A stretch of DNA of 6,702 nt from NCBI GenBank assembly GCA_022510985.1, contig JAFLSL010000061.1, forward strand, positions 1 to 6,702, in the 5' to 3' direction. Below the pieces are notes generated by a model that was given only the letters and a program-made list of their open reading frames with translations, was not told where the DNA came from and made no database searches. A program made the position numbers and the translations under genes. This DNA is from Ruminococcus sp. (GTDB lineage Bacteria > Bacillota > Clostridia > Oscillospirales > Acutalibacteraceae). Below are positions 1 through 6,361 of this stretch, piece by piece (within the stretch, counting starts at the first letter, position 1; every line of letters begins with the position of its first letter).

Positions 1-1
1 A

Positions 2-910
2 TCTATATTTACAAACTACTTTTTTGTTAAAAAGGAAATGTTGAATTTCTTCTCAAAGCATAATCATTACGATGCGGTTCATTCAAGGCATTTACTATAC
101 AACGCTCCTGTTATATCGGCGGCAAAGAAGAGTGGAATACCTGTCAGGATAGCACATTGTGCAGTGAATCGTCCTCATGGTAAATATAAAGATAATTTCT
201 TTGTGGATTTGTATTTGCGTTTTTGTGCTAGTGTGATTAGAAAGAACGCAACTCAAGTTTTTGGGGTCACTGCCAGTGCTGTGGAATATATCGCAGGCGA
301 AAACAACGGTATAGTGATGAAAAATCCAACAATTGCTCTCGACAGGTTTAATCCCGAGTTATATCCTAATAAGAATACCAGTGAGACGATTCATCTAATA
401 ATGGTAGGAAGTTACAGTTCAAGGAAAAATCAAAAATTTACGATTGATGTTTTAAATGAACTATGCAAACTTCGTCCGGATTCAACTCTTACTTTGATAG
501 GTTACCCTCGCAGTCCGAAGGAAACCTATGTAGAAGAAATGAAGCAGAAAATCAGAGATTATAAATTAGAGGATAAAGTAAGGTTTCTGCCGCAGGATGC
601 GGATATTCCGCGGGCAATGTCTGAAGCAACCTTTTTAATGATGCCTTCCATTCAGGAGGGACTGCCGAATGTTGCATTAGAGGCTCAAGCAATGGGACTT
701 CCCTGTTTTGTATCAACAGATGTTTCAACCGAATGTGATTGCGGATTATGCCATTTTCTGCCTCTTGAAAAGGGCGCGGAATATTGGGCACAGGCATTGA
801 TAGAACACGTTGAGAAAAATGGTTTTGAAAAACATTATCCCGATTTGAGTGAATGGGATAATAAGAAGATTTGCGAAGAGTATTTGGAATATTGGCGTGG
901 TAATAAATAG
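2..910 (+). CDS. GT4-family glycosyltransferase, 5'-truncated by window edge
   Basis: Retaining GT-B glycosyltransferase of family GT4, which moves a sugar from a nucleotide-sugar donor to a lipid-linked or growing glycan at the cytoplasmic membrane face. The C-terminal donor-binding domain is complete: a 'GSYSSRKNQ' strand-loop opens it near base 407, and the family EX7E motif (EGLPNVALE) has its two Glu codons at 656 and 680. The reading frame is open to the left edge, and the residues before Met-38 (TNYFFVKKE) continue into the 'YDAVHSR' strand normal inside the N-terminal domain. The gene therefore probably starts upstream, with roughly 70-80 residues missing against the usual ~370. ATG 38 has an AAGGA only one base away, too close for a normal ribosome site. 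No membrane segment is visible. The stop lies 2 bases before the next gene. Family is certain; donor and acceptor cannot be told. Confidence 0.9.
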   Translation, partial: SIFTNYFFVKKEMLNFFSKHNHYDAVHSRHLLYNAPVISAAKKSGIPVRIAHCAVNRPHGKYKDNFFVDLYLRFCASVIRKNATQVFGVTASAVEYIAGENNGIVMKNPTIALDRFNPELYPNKNTSETIHLIMVGSYSSRKNQKFTIDVLNELCKLRPDSTLTLIGYPRSPKETYVEEMKQKIRDYKLEDKVRFLPQDADIPRAMSEATFLMMPSIQEGLPNVALEAQAMGLPCFVSTDVSTECDCGLCHFLPLEKGAEYWAQALIEHVEKNGFEKHYPDLSEWDNKKICEEYLEYWRGNK

Positions 911-912
911 AA

Positions 913-1962
913 ATGGGAGTGAAACAGTTGTTGTTTTCATTTATAGTACCTGTTTACAATACAAGTAAATATTTAGACAAATGTATGGAATCGCTGCTTT
1001 GCCAAAAGGGTGCGGATTTTGAAATATTGCTTATTGATGATGGCTCTACCGATAACAGCGGTGAGCTGTGTGATTCGTATGCTAAGCAATATCCGGATAT
1101 TGTTCGGGTAATCCATAAGGAAAATGAAGGGCTTTTGTTAACTCGACGCAGAGGTTTTAAAGAAGCGAAAGGCGATTGGTTTATTTGTATTGATTCGGAT
1201 GATTATGCAAACACAGATTTATTGAAGAAAGTTGTTGAAACGATTAATCAATATCATCCGGATATGGTGATGTATAATTTTAAATACGTCAATGATAGCG
1301 GAGAGACATCTAAATCTCGTTTAAAAATAAAAGACGAGTCAATATACGAAGGTGAGAACAAGCAGTTTATTTATGCACATCGTCTTTTAACGGAGGATAT
1401 AAATAACATGTGGTCGAAGGCGTTGAAACAAGATATTGTAGATGTTGATACAGAGTACAGTGGGTTTGGCATTCGTAATATGTGCGAAGACGCCTTGCAA
1501 GTATTGCCTCTTTTTGCAAAGGCACAAAAGATTGTTTATTTGAGTTCCCCTTTATATTACTACAGAAAAGGACAGGACAGTATTACTGCATCTAGAAGTT
1601 ATGAAAGCTGGCTCTCATCAAAAAGTTGCTTTCTGCAAACAGAAAAATACTTAGATATTTGGAATGTAGCGGATAAGTTAAGACAGAGATTTTATACACA
1701 TAATTTGGAATATCTATCTAATTTTTTGCGATGGGCTTATGTACAGACAGCTCATCAGATGCCTAAATCATTTAATACGATTATTCAAGAAATTCGCATT
1801 CACCCAGCGTTTACGCGTTGTATGAAAATGTATAACAAGAATTATGCAGGAACACGGTATTTAAAATTTAGCGTGCCTATCATTATGAAGAAAGTTCAAA
1901 AGGGCAATGCAAAAGGATTGAAAAGTTATTTTGCTTTTGAAAGCAAGTTGTTGAAACGATAA
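913..1962 (+). CDS. GT2-family glycosyltransferase
   Basis: Inverting GT-A glycosyltransferase of family GT2. Counting from ATG 913, the N-terminal 'FSFIVPVYNTSKYL' strand spans residues 8-21, the DDGS nucleotide-binding motif is at 42-45, and the metal-binding DSDD (the DXD motif) is at 94-97. An ED pair at 192-193 sits where the family usually has its catalytic base, and 'LYYYRKGQDSIT' follows as in many capsule GT2 enzymes. At about 349 residues it has the usual GT2 domain plus a ~130-residue basic tail without membrane segments, so it is a soluble or peripheral transferase rather than a synthase. It sits 2 bases after the GT4 gene and is surely cotranscribed. The start is uncertain: TTG 928 or 931 has a better-placed GGGAG than ATG 913. 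The gene is visibly AT-rich (two sampled 60-base lines at 28-30% GC). Sugar specificity is unknown. Confidence 0.92.
   Translation: MGVKQLLFSFIVPVYNTSKYLDKCMESLLCQKGADFEILLIDDGSTDNSGELCDSYAKQYPDIVRVIHKENEGLLLTRRRGFKEAKGDWFICIDSDDYANTDLLKKVVETINQYHPDMVMYNFKYVNDSGETSKSRLKIKDESIYEGENKQFIYAHRLLTEDINNMWSKALKQDIVDVDTEYSGFGIRNMCEDALQVLPLFAKAQKIVYLSSPLYYYRKGQDSITASRSYESWLSSKSCFLQTEKYLDIWNVADKLRQRFYTHNLEYLSNFLRWAYVQTAHQMPKSFNTIIQEIRIHPAFTRCMKMYNKNYAGTRYLKFSVPIIMKKVQKGNAKGLKSYFAFESKLLKR
915..919 (+). promoter_or_regulatory. Possible Shine-Dalgarno for the GT2 gene (start-deciding)
   Basis: GGGAG lies 8 bases before in-frame TTG 928 and 11 before TTG 931, whereas nothing purine-rich stands at a normal distance before ATG 913. 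If used, the protein begins (M)LFSFIVPVYN or (M)FSFIVPVYN, which also matches typical GT2 N-termini. Confidence 0.4.
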
Positions 1963-1963
1963 T
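1937..1963 (+). promoter_or_regulatory. Weak sigma-A-like promoter candidate at end of GT2 gene
   Basis: TTGAAA (1937-1942, five of six to the -35 consensus) and GATAAT (1958-1963, five of six to the -10) are separated by 15 bases, shorter than the usual 17. The -10 overlaps the GT2 stop codon. It would give the epimerase operon a leader of about 80 bases. AT-rich DNA produces such matches by chance, so this is only a candidate. Confidence 0.2.
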
Positions 1964-2005
1964 AGTTTAATGCTAGTAGTTGGTAGAAGATAAAGTAAAC
2001 AAATT

Positions 2006-2027
2006 CAGATTTTAAAAGCAGAATCTG
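2006..2027 (+). repeat. Inverted repeat in the GT2-epimerase gap
   Basis: CAGATTTT (2006-2013) pairs with AGAATCTG (2020-2027): eight pairs including one G-T wobble, around a six-base loop. It is the only notable structure in the 88-base gap. No T-run follows, so a classical terminator is unlikely; a weak leader hairpin or operator-like site is possible. It ends nine bases before the AGGAG (2037-2041) of the epimerase gene. Confidence 0.3.
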
Positions 2028-2050
2028 TGTGTTTATAGGAGTAATTAAAG

Positions 2051-3136
2051 ATGGCTGAAAGTCAATTTAGTAACAAAACTATCCTTATCACCGGTGCTGC
2101 AGGGTTTATCGGTGCGAACCTGGTGATGGAGTTGATGAAGTCAAATGAGCCGATGTCTCTTATCGGACTTGACAATATGAACGACTACTATGACGTGTCA
2201 CTCAAGGAGTATCGGCTGGCGGAGATTGACAAACTCGCTGAGGTTAATCCGCAGGTGAATTGGAAGTTCATCAAGGGCGATTTAGCGGACAAGGCGTTGA
2301 TAGATTCAATCTTTGCCGAATACAAGCCCGACATCGTTGTCAATCTTGCGGCACAGGCCGGCGTGCGTTACAGCATTGAAAACCCGGACGCCTACATACA
2401 GAGCAACCTGATTGGTTTCTATAATATCCTCGAGGCTTGCCGCCATTCGTATGATGATGGGGCAAAGGGTGTGGAGCATTTGGTTTATGCATCCTCATCG
2501 TCCGTTTACGGTGCGAATAAGAAAACGCCGTATTCCACCGACGACAAAGTGGACAACCCGATTTCGCTGTATGCTGCCACTAAAAAGAGTAACGAGCTTT
2601 TGGCACACGCCTACTCAAAGCTCTACAATATTCCCTCAACCGGACTGCGTTTCTTCACGGTTTACGGTCCCGCGGGACGTCCCGATATGGCATACTTCGG
2701 TTTTACCAATAAGCTGATTAAGGGCGACACTATTCAGATTTTCAACTACGGAAACTGCAAGCGTGATTTTACCTATGTGGACGATATTGTTGAGGGTGTC
2801 AAGCGAGTAATGGCAGGCCCTCCCGAGCGTAAAAACGGCGAGGACGGTTTACCGCTTCCGCCGTATGCGGTTTATAATATCGGTAACAGCAACCCCGAAA
2901 ACCTGCTCGACTTCGTTGATATTCTTCAGCAGGAGTTGGTCAGAGCAGATGTTTTGCCGGAAGATTATAATTTTGAAGAGCATAAAAAACTTGTTCCTAT
3001 GCAGGCGGGCGATGTGCCGGTGACCTATGCGGACACATCCGCTTTAGAGCGTGATTTTGGTTTCAAGCCGTCCACTTCTCTGCGTGACGGTTTACGCAAA
3101 TTTGCTCAGTGGTACAAGGAATTTTATAAAGTTTAA
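2051..3136 (+). CDS. UDP-glucuronate 4-epimerase (SDR family)
   Basis: Extended short-chain dehydrogenase/reductase that interconverts UDP-glucuronate and UDP-galacturonate through a bound-NAD 4-keto intermediate; cytoplasmic. The Rossmann motif GAAGFIG has its glycines at 15, 18 and 21, and Asp41 ends strand 2 as an NAD ribose ligand. The SSSS run at 148-151 supplies the catalytic Ser, with the catalytic pair Tyr174/Lys178 in YAATK. The glucuronate-epimerase signature follows: [15 protein letters not shown] (200-214), then [13 protein letters not shown] from 237. At 361 residues it is of family length. Most relatives I know have Trp where this one has Ala208 (GPWGRPD), a change near the substrate pocket that may mark a clade. 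The start is supported by AGGAG at 2037-2041, nine bases before the ATG. It sits 10 bases upstream of ugd, which makes its substrate. GalE-like or other uronate epimerase activity is a less likely alternative. Confidence 0.9.
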   Translation: MAESQFSNKTILITGAAGFIGANLVMELMKSNEPMSLIGLDNMNDYYDVSLKEYRLAEIDKLAEVNPQVNWKFIKGDLADKALIDSIFAEYKPDIVVNLAAQAGVRYSIENPDAYIQSNLIGFYNILEACRHSYDDGAKGVEHLVYASSSSVYGANKKTPYSTDDKVDNPISLYAATKKSNELLAHAYSKLYNIPSTGLRFFTVYGPAGRPDMAYFGFTNKLIKGDTIQIFNYGNCKRDFTYVDDIVEGVKRVMAGPPERKNGEDGLPLPPYAVYNIGNSNPENLLDFVDILQQELVRADVLPEDYNFEEHKKLVPMQAGDVPVTYADTSALERDFGFKPSTSLRDGLRKFAQWYKEFYKV

Positions 3137-3140
3137 GGTG
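3135..3140 (+). promoter_or_regulatory. Shine-Dalgarno deciding the ugd start
   Basis: AAGGTG stands six bases before ATG 3147 and overlaps the epimerase stop codon (TAA 3134-3136). An ATG at 3051 in the same frame is upstream, but it lies inside the epimerase gene and would add 32 residues ahead of the Rossmann strand, unlike the family. Confidence 0.7.
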
Positions 3141-3146
3141 ATAAAG

Positions 3147-4379
3147 ATGAAAATAGCGGTAGCGGGCACCGGTTATGTCGGACTGTCGATTGCTGTGCTT
3201 TTAGCACAGCACAACACCGTCAAGGCGGTTGACATTATCCCCGAAAAGGTGGAGCTGATTAACAATAAAAAATCGCCCATTCAGGACGATTACATAGAAA
3301 AATATCTTGCTGAAAAGGAGCTGGATTTGGAGGCAACGCTCGACGCGGAGTACGCCTATAAAGATGCGGACTTTGTTGTGATTGCCGCTCCGACTAACTA
3401 CGACAGCAAGAAAAACTACTTCGATACCTCTGCGGTCGAGGCGGTGATTGACCTCGTGATGCAGATAAATCCTGACGCAATTATGGTCATCAAGAGTACT
3501 ATTCCCGTTGGTTACACAGAGCATATCCGCAAGAAAACCGGCAGTAAAAATATTATTTTCAGTCCGGAATTTTTGCGTGAGAGTAAGGCACTCTACGATA
3601 ATCTCTATCCGTCGCGTATTATTGTCGGCACGGATATGAATGATGAGAAGTTAGCAAAGGCGGCACAAACTTTCGCGAACCTTCTTAAAGATGGTGCAAT
3701 CAAAGAAGATATCGACATATTGTTTATGGGCTTTACCGAGGCAGAGGCGGTTAAGCTGTTTGCCAATACATATCTCGCTCTGCGTGTCAGCTACTTCAAC
3801 GAGCTTGATACCTACGCCGAGATGAAGAACCTTAATACGCAGGATATTGTCGAGGGCGTATGCCTTGATCCGCGTATCGGTGCACATTATAATAATCCGT
3901 CCTTCGGATACGGCGGTTATTGTTTGCCCAAAGACACCAAGCAGCTGCTCGCTAACTACGACGAAGTACCGCAGAATATGATGTCGGCAATTGTGGAAAG
4001 TAACCGCACTCGTAAGGATTTTATCGCTGACAGAGTGCTTGATAAAGCGGGCTATTATACAGAAAGCAGTAACTATGACGCCGGAAAAGAGAAAGATGTT
4101 GTTGTCGGTGTGTATCGTTTGACAATGAAGAGCAACTCTGACAACTTCCGCCAAAGCTCAATTCAGGGTGTTATGAAACGTATCAAAGCAAAGGGTGCGA
4201 CTGTTATCGTCTACGAGCCGACACTCGAGGACGGCACAACCTTCTTCGGTTCCAAGGTTGTCAACGACCTTGAAAAGTTCAAGGAAATGTCCGATGCTGT
4301 TATCGCAAACCGCTATGACAGCTGTCTGGATGACATAGAAGATAAAGTTTATACCCGAGATTTATTCAGAAGAGATTAA
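3147..4379 (+). CDS. ugd: UDP-glucose 6-dehydrogenase
   Basis: Oxidises UDP-glucose to UDP-glucuronate in two NAD-dependent steps through a covalent thiohemiacetal; cytoplasmic. The protein starts [12 protein letters not shown] with the NAD-binding glycines at 7, 9 and 12 and Asp29 at the end of strand 2. 'FSPEFLRES' gives the substrate loop, Lys203 sits in '[22 protein letters not shown]', and the catalytic Cys259 lies in [14 protein letters not shown] with Lys262 and Asp263. The C-terminal domain carries '[16 protein letters not shown]' and 'YEPTLEDG'. At 410 residues it matches the short bacterial form found in streptococcal and enteric capsule loci (about 390-400). ATG 3147 was chosen from the Shine-Dalgarno and because the Rossmann strand begins there. 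It lies 10 bases after the epimerase that would use its product and 30 bases before the second dehydrogenase. No active-site residue is missing. Confidence 0.96.
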   Translation: MKIAVAGTGYVGLSIAVLLAQHNTVKAVDIIPEKVELINNKKSPIQDDYIEKYLAEKELDLEATLDAEYAYKDADFVVIAAPTNYDSKKNYFDTSAVEAVIDLVMQINPDAIMVIKSTIPVGYTEHIRKKTGSKNIIFSPEFLRESKALYDNLYPSRIIVGTDMNDEKLAKAAQTFANLLKDGAIKEDIDILFMGFTEAEAVKLFANTYLALRVSYFNELDTYAEMKNLNTQDIVEGVCLDPRIGAHYNNPSFGYGGYCLPKDTKQLLANYDEVPQNMMSAIVESNRTRKDFIADRVLDKAGYYTESSNYDAGKEKDVVVGVYRLTMKSNSDNFRQSSIQGVMKRIKAKGATVIVYEPTLEDGTTFFGSKVVNDLEKFKEMSDAVIANRYDSCLDDIEDKVYTRDLFRRD

Positions 4380-4394
4380 ATTGATTATTCAAAG

Positions 4395-4399
4395 AGAGG
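4395..4399 (+). promoter_or_regulatory. Shine-Dalgarno deciding the start of the TviB-type gene
   Basis: AGAGG, extended upstream by purines, stands 10 bases before ATG 4410. The in-frame TTG at 4401 is only one base beyond it, too close to serve, so the ATG is preferred. Confidence 0.65.
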
Positions 4400-4409
4400 C
4401 TTGATAAAA

Positions 4410-5741
4410 ATGTATACAGATCTTTATGAAAAACTGTTAGCTAAAGAAGAAAAGCTTTCACTTGTTGGTTTGGGCTACGTCGGTATGCCGATTGCGGTAG
4501 CCTTTGCGAATAAGGGCATAGATGTTATTGGATTTGACTTGAATGCCGCGAAAATTGAGCTGTACAAAAGCGGCATTGATCCGACCAACGAAGTCGGTGA
4601 CGAGGGAATCAAGAATACAACCGTGGAATTCACCGCTGATGAAGATAAGCTGAGAGAGGCGAAGTTCCATATCGTAGCGGTACCGACTCCTGTTAATACC
4701 GACCATACACCTGATTTGACTCCGGTTATCGGTGCGAGTGAAATCCTAGGCAGAAATCTGACAAAGGGTAGTATCGTCGTATATGAATCTACCGTTTATC
4801 CAGGCGTGACCGAGGATGTATGTATTCCGATTCTTGAACGTGAATCCGGTTTAAGGTGCGGCGTGGATTTCAAAATCGGCTATTCACCTGAGCGTATCAA
4901 TCCCGGTGACAAAATCCACCGCTTGGAAAATATTCACAAAATAGTTTCCGGTATGGACGAGGAAAGTCTCGCGGTGATTAAGGCGGTATATGATATCGTT
5001 ATCGAGGTTGGAACATACCCTGTCAGCACTATCAAAACCGCCGAGGCGGTAAAGGTTGTTGAGAATAGCCAGCGTGATATTAATATCGCTTTTATGAATG
5101 AGCTTGCAATGGTATTTGACCGTATGGGAATCGACACTAACGAGGTTGTCGATGGTATGAATACAAAGTGGAACGCTTTGGGATTCCGTCCGGGGCTTGT
5201 AGGTGGTCACTGTATCGGTGTTGATCCTTATTATTTTACATATGAGGCGGAGAAGCTGGGCTATCATAGCCAAATTATTCTCAATGGCAGAATTGTCAAC
5301 GACGGCATGGGTAAGTATGTTGCAGAATCCGCTATCAAGCAGATGATTCAGGCAGGACAGGCTCCGAAGAAAGCCAAGGTTGTTATTCTCGGATTGACCT
5401 TCAAGGAGAATTGCCCCGATACCCGTAACAGCAAAGTTGACGATATTATTAAGAGTTTGAATGAATACGGCGTTGAACCTCTCGTTGTAGATCCGTGGGC
5501 GAGTGAACGTGACGCAATGCATGAATACGGCGTAACACTTACGAAGCTCGAAAATGTTAAGAATGCGGATTGTATCATCGTTGCTGTTGCACATGATGAA
5601 TTTAAAGCACTCAAGCTTGATGATATCAAGAAGATGTTTAATTCACAGCTTTCAGATAACGAGAAAGTTCTGATTGACGTTAAGGGCCTGTACGCTGTGA
5701 AAGATTTAAAAGCTTCGGGAATGAGCTATTGGAGACTTTAA
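4410..5741 (+). CDS. tviB: UDP-N-acetylhexosamine 6-dehydrogenase, TviB/WbpO type
   Basis: Nucleotide-sugar dehydrogenase of the Vi-antigen type, oxidising C6 of UDP-GlcNAc or UDP-GalNAc to the UDP-N-acetylhexosaminuronate. Rossmann motif GLGYVG has glycines at 20, 22 and 25, with Asp43 as the NAD ribose ligand. 'VAVPTPVNTDHTPDLTPV', 'YESTVYPGVTEDVC' and 'GYSPERINPGDK' are hallmarks that separate this group from UDP-glucose dehydrogenases. Lys215 lies in 'EAVKVVENSQRDINIAFMNEL' and the catalytic Cys268 in GGHCIGVDPYYF. The C-terminal UDP-binding domain includes 'LGLTFKENCPDTRNSK'. At 443 residues it is of normal length for the group. It is paralogous to the upstream Ugd but clearly a separate subfamily, so the pair is not a simple tandem duplication. 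Whether the substrate is GlcNAc (as TviB) or GalNAc (as WbpO) cannot be settled from sequence alone; the symbol is by family. Confidence 0.9.
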   Translation: MYTDLYEKLLAKEEKLSLVGLGYVGMPIAVAFANKGIDVIGFDLNAAKIELYKSGIDPTNEVGDEGIKNTTVEFTADEDKLREAKFHIVAVPTPVNTDHTPDLTPVIGASEILGRNLTKGSIVVYESTVYPGVTEDVCIPILERESGLRCGVDFKIGYSPERINPGDKIHRLENIHKIVSGMDEESLAVIKAVYDIVIEVGTYPVSTIKTAEAVKVVENSQRDINIAFMNELAMVFDRMGIDTNEVVDGMNTKWNALGFRPGLVGGHCIGVDPYYFTYEAEKLGYHSQIILNGRIVNDGMGKYVAESAIKQMIQAGQAPKKAKVVILGLTFKENCPDTRNSKVDDIIKSLNEYGVEPLVVDPWASERDAMHEYGVTLTKLENVKNADCIIVAVAHDEFKALKLDDIKKMFNSQLSDNEKVLIDVKGLYAVKDLKASGMSYWRL

Positions 5742-5749
5742 TAGTCTTC
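5731..5749 (+). repeat. Small hairpin straddling the tviB stop codon
   Basis: GGAGACT (5731-5737) pairs with AGTCTTC (5743-5749), seven pairs including one G-T wobble. The five-base loop TTAAT contains the TAA stop codon (5739-5741). No T-run follows, so it is not a standard terminator. It could slightly affect readthrough into the VanZ-like gene, or be chance. Confidence 0.3.
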
Positions 5750-5767
5750 GGTTCTGATTATTGATAT

Positions 5768-6361
5768 ATGTTTTCACCTATCACTACACTGTATACCTAT
5801 TTCCCCTTACAATTTTATATCCGCATAACTATCGATCTGTTGATTATGGTGTTCGGTGTGTTTCTTGCGGCCAGGATGTACAGAAAGAGAAAGTTTGATA
5901 AAGTTCAACAGGCGGCGTGCATCGTACTGTTTATGTGGGGTGCGATTGTTCTGCTGTTCACGGTATTAGGCAGACGTTCTCATAACGACTACGAACTCAA
6001 CTATAATCTCGAACTGTTCAGTTGTTACCGGCAAATATTTGTCGAGTACGACAAGTCGATGTTAAAGACAGCTCTGCAAAATATTTTGATGTTTGTACCA
6101 ATTGGTTTTACATTATTTATTGTCTTTAATAACAAGCACCGAGTCCTGATATCGATTGCAGTGTCATTTGGTCTATCGTTATTTATAGAAATCTGCCAGC
6201 TTTTTCTTAAGTCGGGAATATTTGAGTTAGACGATTTGTTAAACAATACTATAGGCGGATTGATAGGCATTATTCTATGCCTGACAGTTAGTCTTATATA
6301 TCATAAAGTACGAAAGAATCATAGAAAAGAGGATAGCGTTGTATCGGAAGGTAACCGCTGA
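5768..6361 (+). CDS. VanZ-like integral membrane protein
   Basis: Small membrane protein of the VanZ-like family, 197 residues. Five hydrophobic segments are visible at about 20-38, 48-67, 103-122, 126-147 and 160-180, with a basic C-terminal tail (HKVRKNHRK). Family signatures are 'QNILMFVPIGF' (104-114), Glu141 and Gln144 in the fourth segment, and 'ELDDLLNNTIGGLIG' (153-167). The biochemical role of the family is not established; VanZ itself is linked to teicoplanin resistance, and relatives occur widely in Gram-positive genomes, so a cell-envelope role is an inference. The gene starts 26 bases after the tviB stop. ATG 5768 is the first possible start after an in-frame stop at 5762, but no clear Shine-Dalgarno precedes it, so expression may depend on the upstream gene. 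The next in-frame ATG, 5846, would remove part of the first membrane segment. Its end overlaps the next gene by 23 bases. Confidence 0.85.
   Translation: MFSPITTLYTYFPLQFYIRITIDLLIMVFGVFLAARMYRKRKFDKVQQAACIVLFMWGAIVLLFTVLGRRSHNDYELNYNLELFSCYRQIFVEYDKSMLKTALQNILMFVPIGFTLFIVFNNKHRVLISIAVSFGLSLFIEICQLFLKSGIFELDDLLNNTIGGLIGIILCLTVSLIYHKVRKNHRKEDSVVSEGNR
6328..6333 (+). promoter_or_regulatory. Shine-Dalgarno for the TTG-started nucleotidyltransferase gene
   Basis: AGAGGA lies inside the end of the VanZ-like coding region, five bases before TTG 6339. This is the best-placed start signal for the last gene; no ATG is available in frame near the family's usual N-terminus. Confidence 0.65.

Noticed and set aside
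38..40. ATG 38 as the true start of the GT4 gene
   Set aside because: The frame is open to the window edge, the residues before it fit the family, the AAGGA is only one base upstream, and the protein would lack most of the first N-terminal subdomain.
2006..2035. Rho-independent terminator after the GT2 gene
   Set aside because: The stem is short, AT-rich and includes a wobble, and it is followed by TGTGTTTATA rather than a run of T.
2412..2717. A 101-codon open frame on the plus strand inside the epimerase gene
   Set aside because: It overlaps a clearly coding frame and its translation shows no recognisable domain.
3051..3146. A 32-residue N-terminal extension of Ugd beginning at ATG 3051
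   Set aside because: It lies inside the epimerase gene in another frame, has no family counterpart, and a well-spaced AAGGTG supports ATG 3147.
5461..5533. Direct repeat ATGAATACGGCGT at 5461-5473 and 5521-5533, exactly 60 bases apart
   Set aside because: Both copies encode the (N/H)EYGV turns of the C-terminal UDP-binding domain in frame, so protein structure and codon preference explain it.
4884..5594. A long (236-codon) antisense open frame opposite the TviB-type gene
   Set aside because: It mirrors a strongly conserved coding sequence, has Cys/Asn/Ile-rich composition and no domain; the other minus-strand frames in the window are likewise shadows.
3147..5741. Tandem duplication of one dehydrogenase gene
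   Set aside because: The two proteins share only family motifs and carry distinct signatures ([10 protein letters not shown] against GGHCIGVDPYYF), so they are old paralogues with different substrates.
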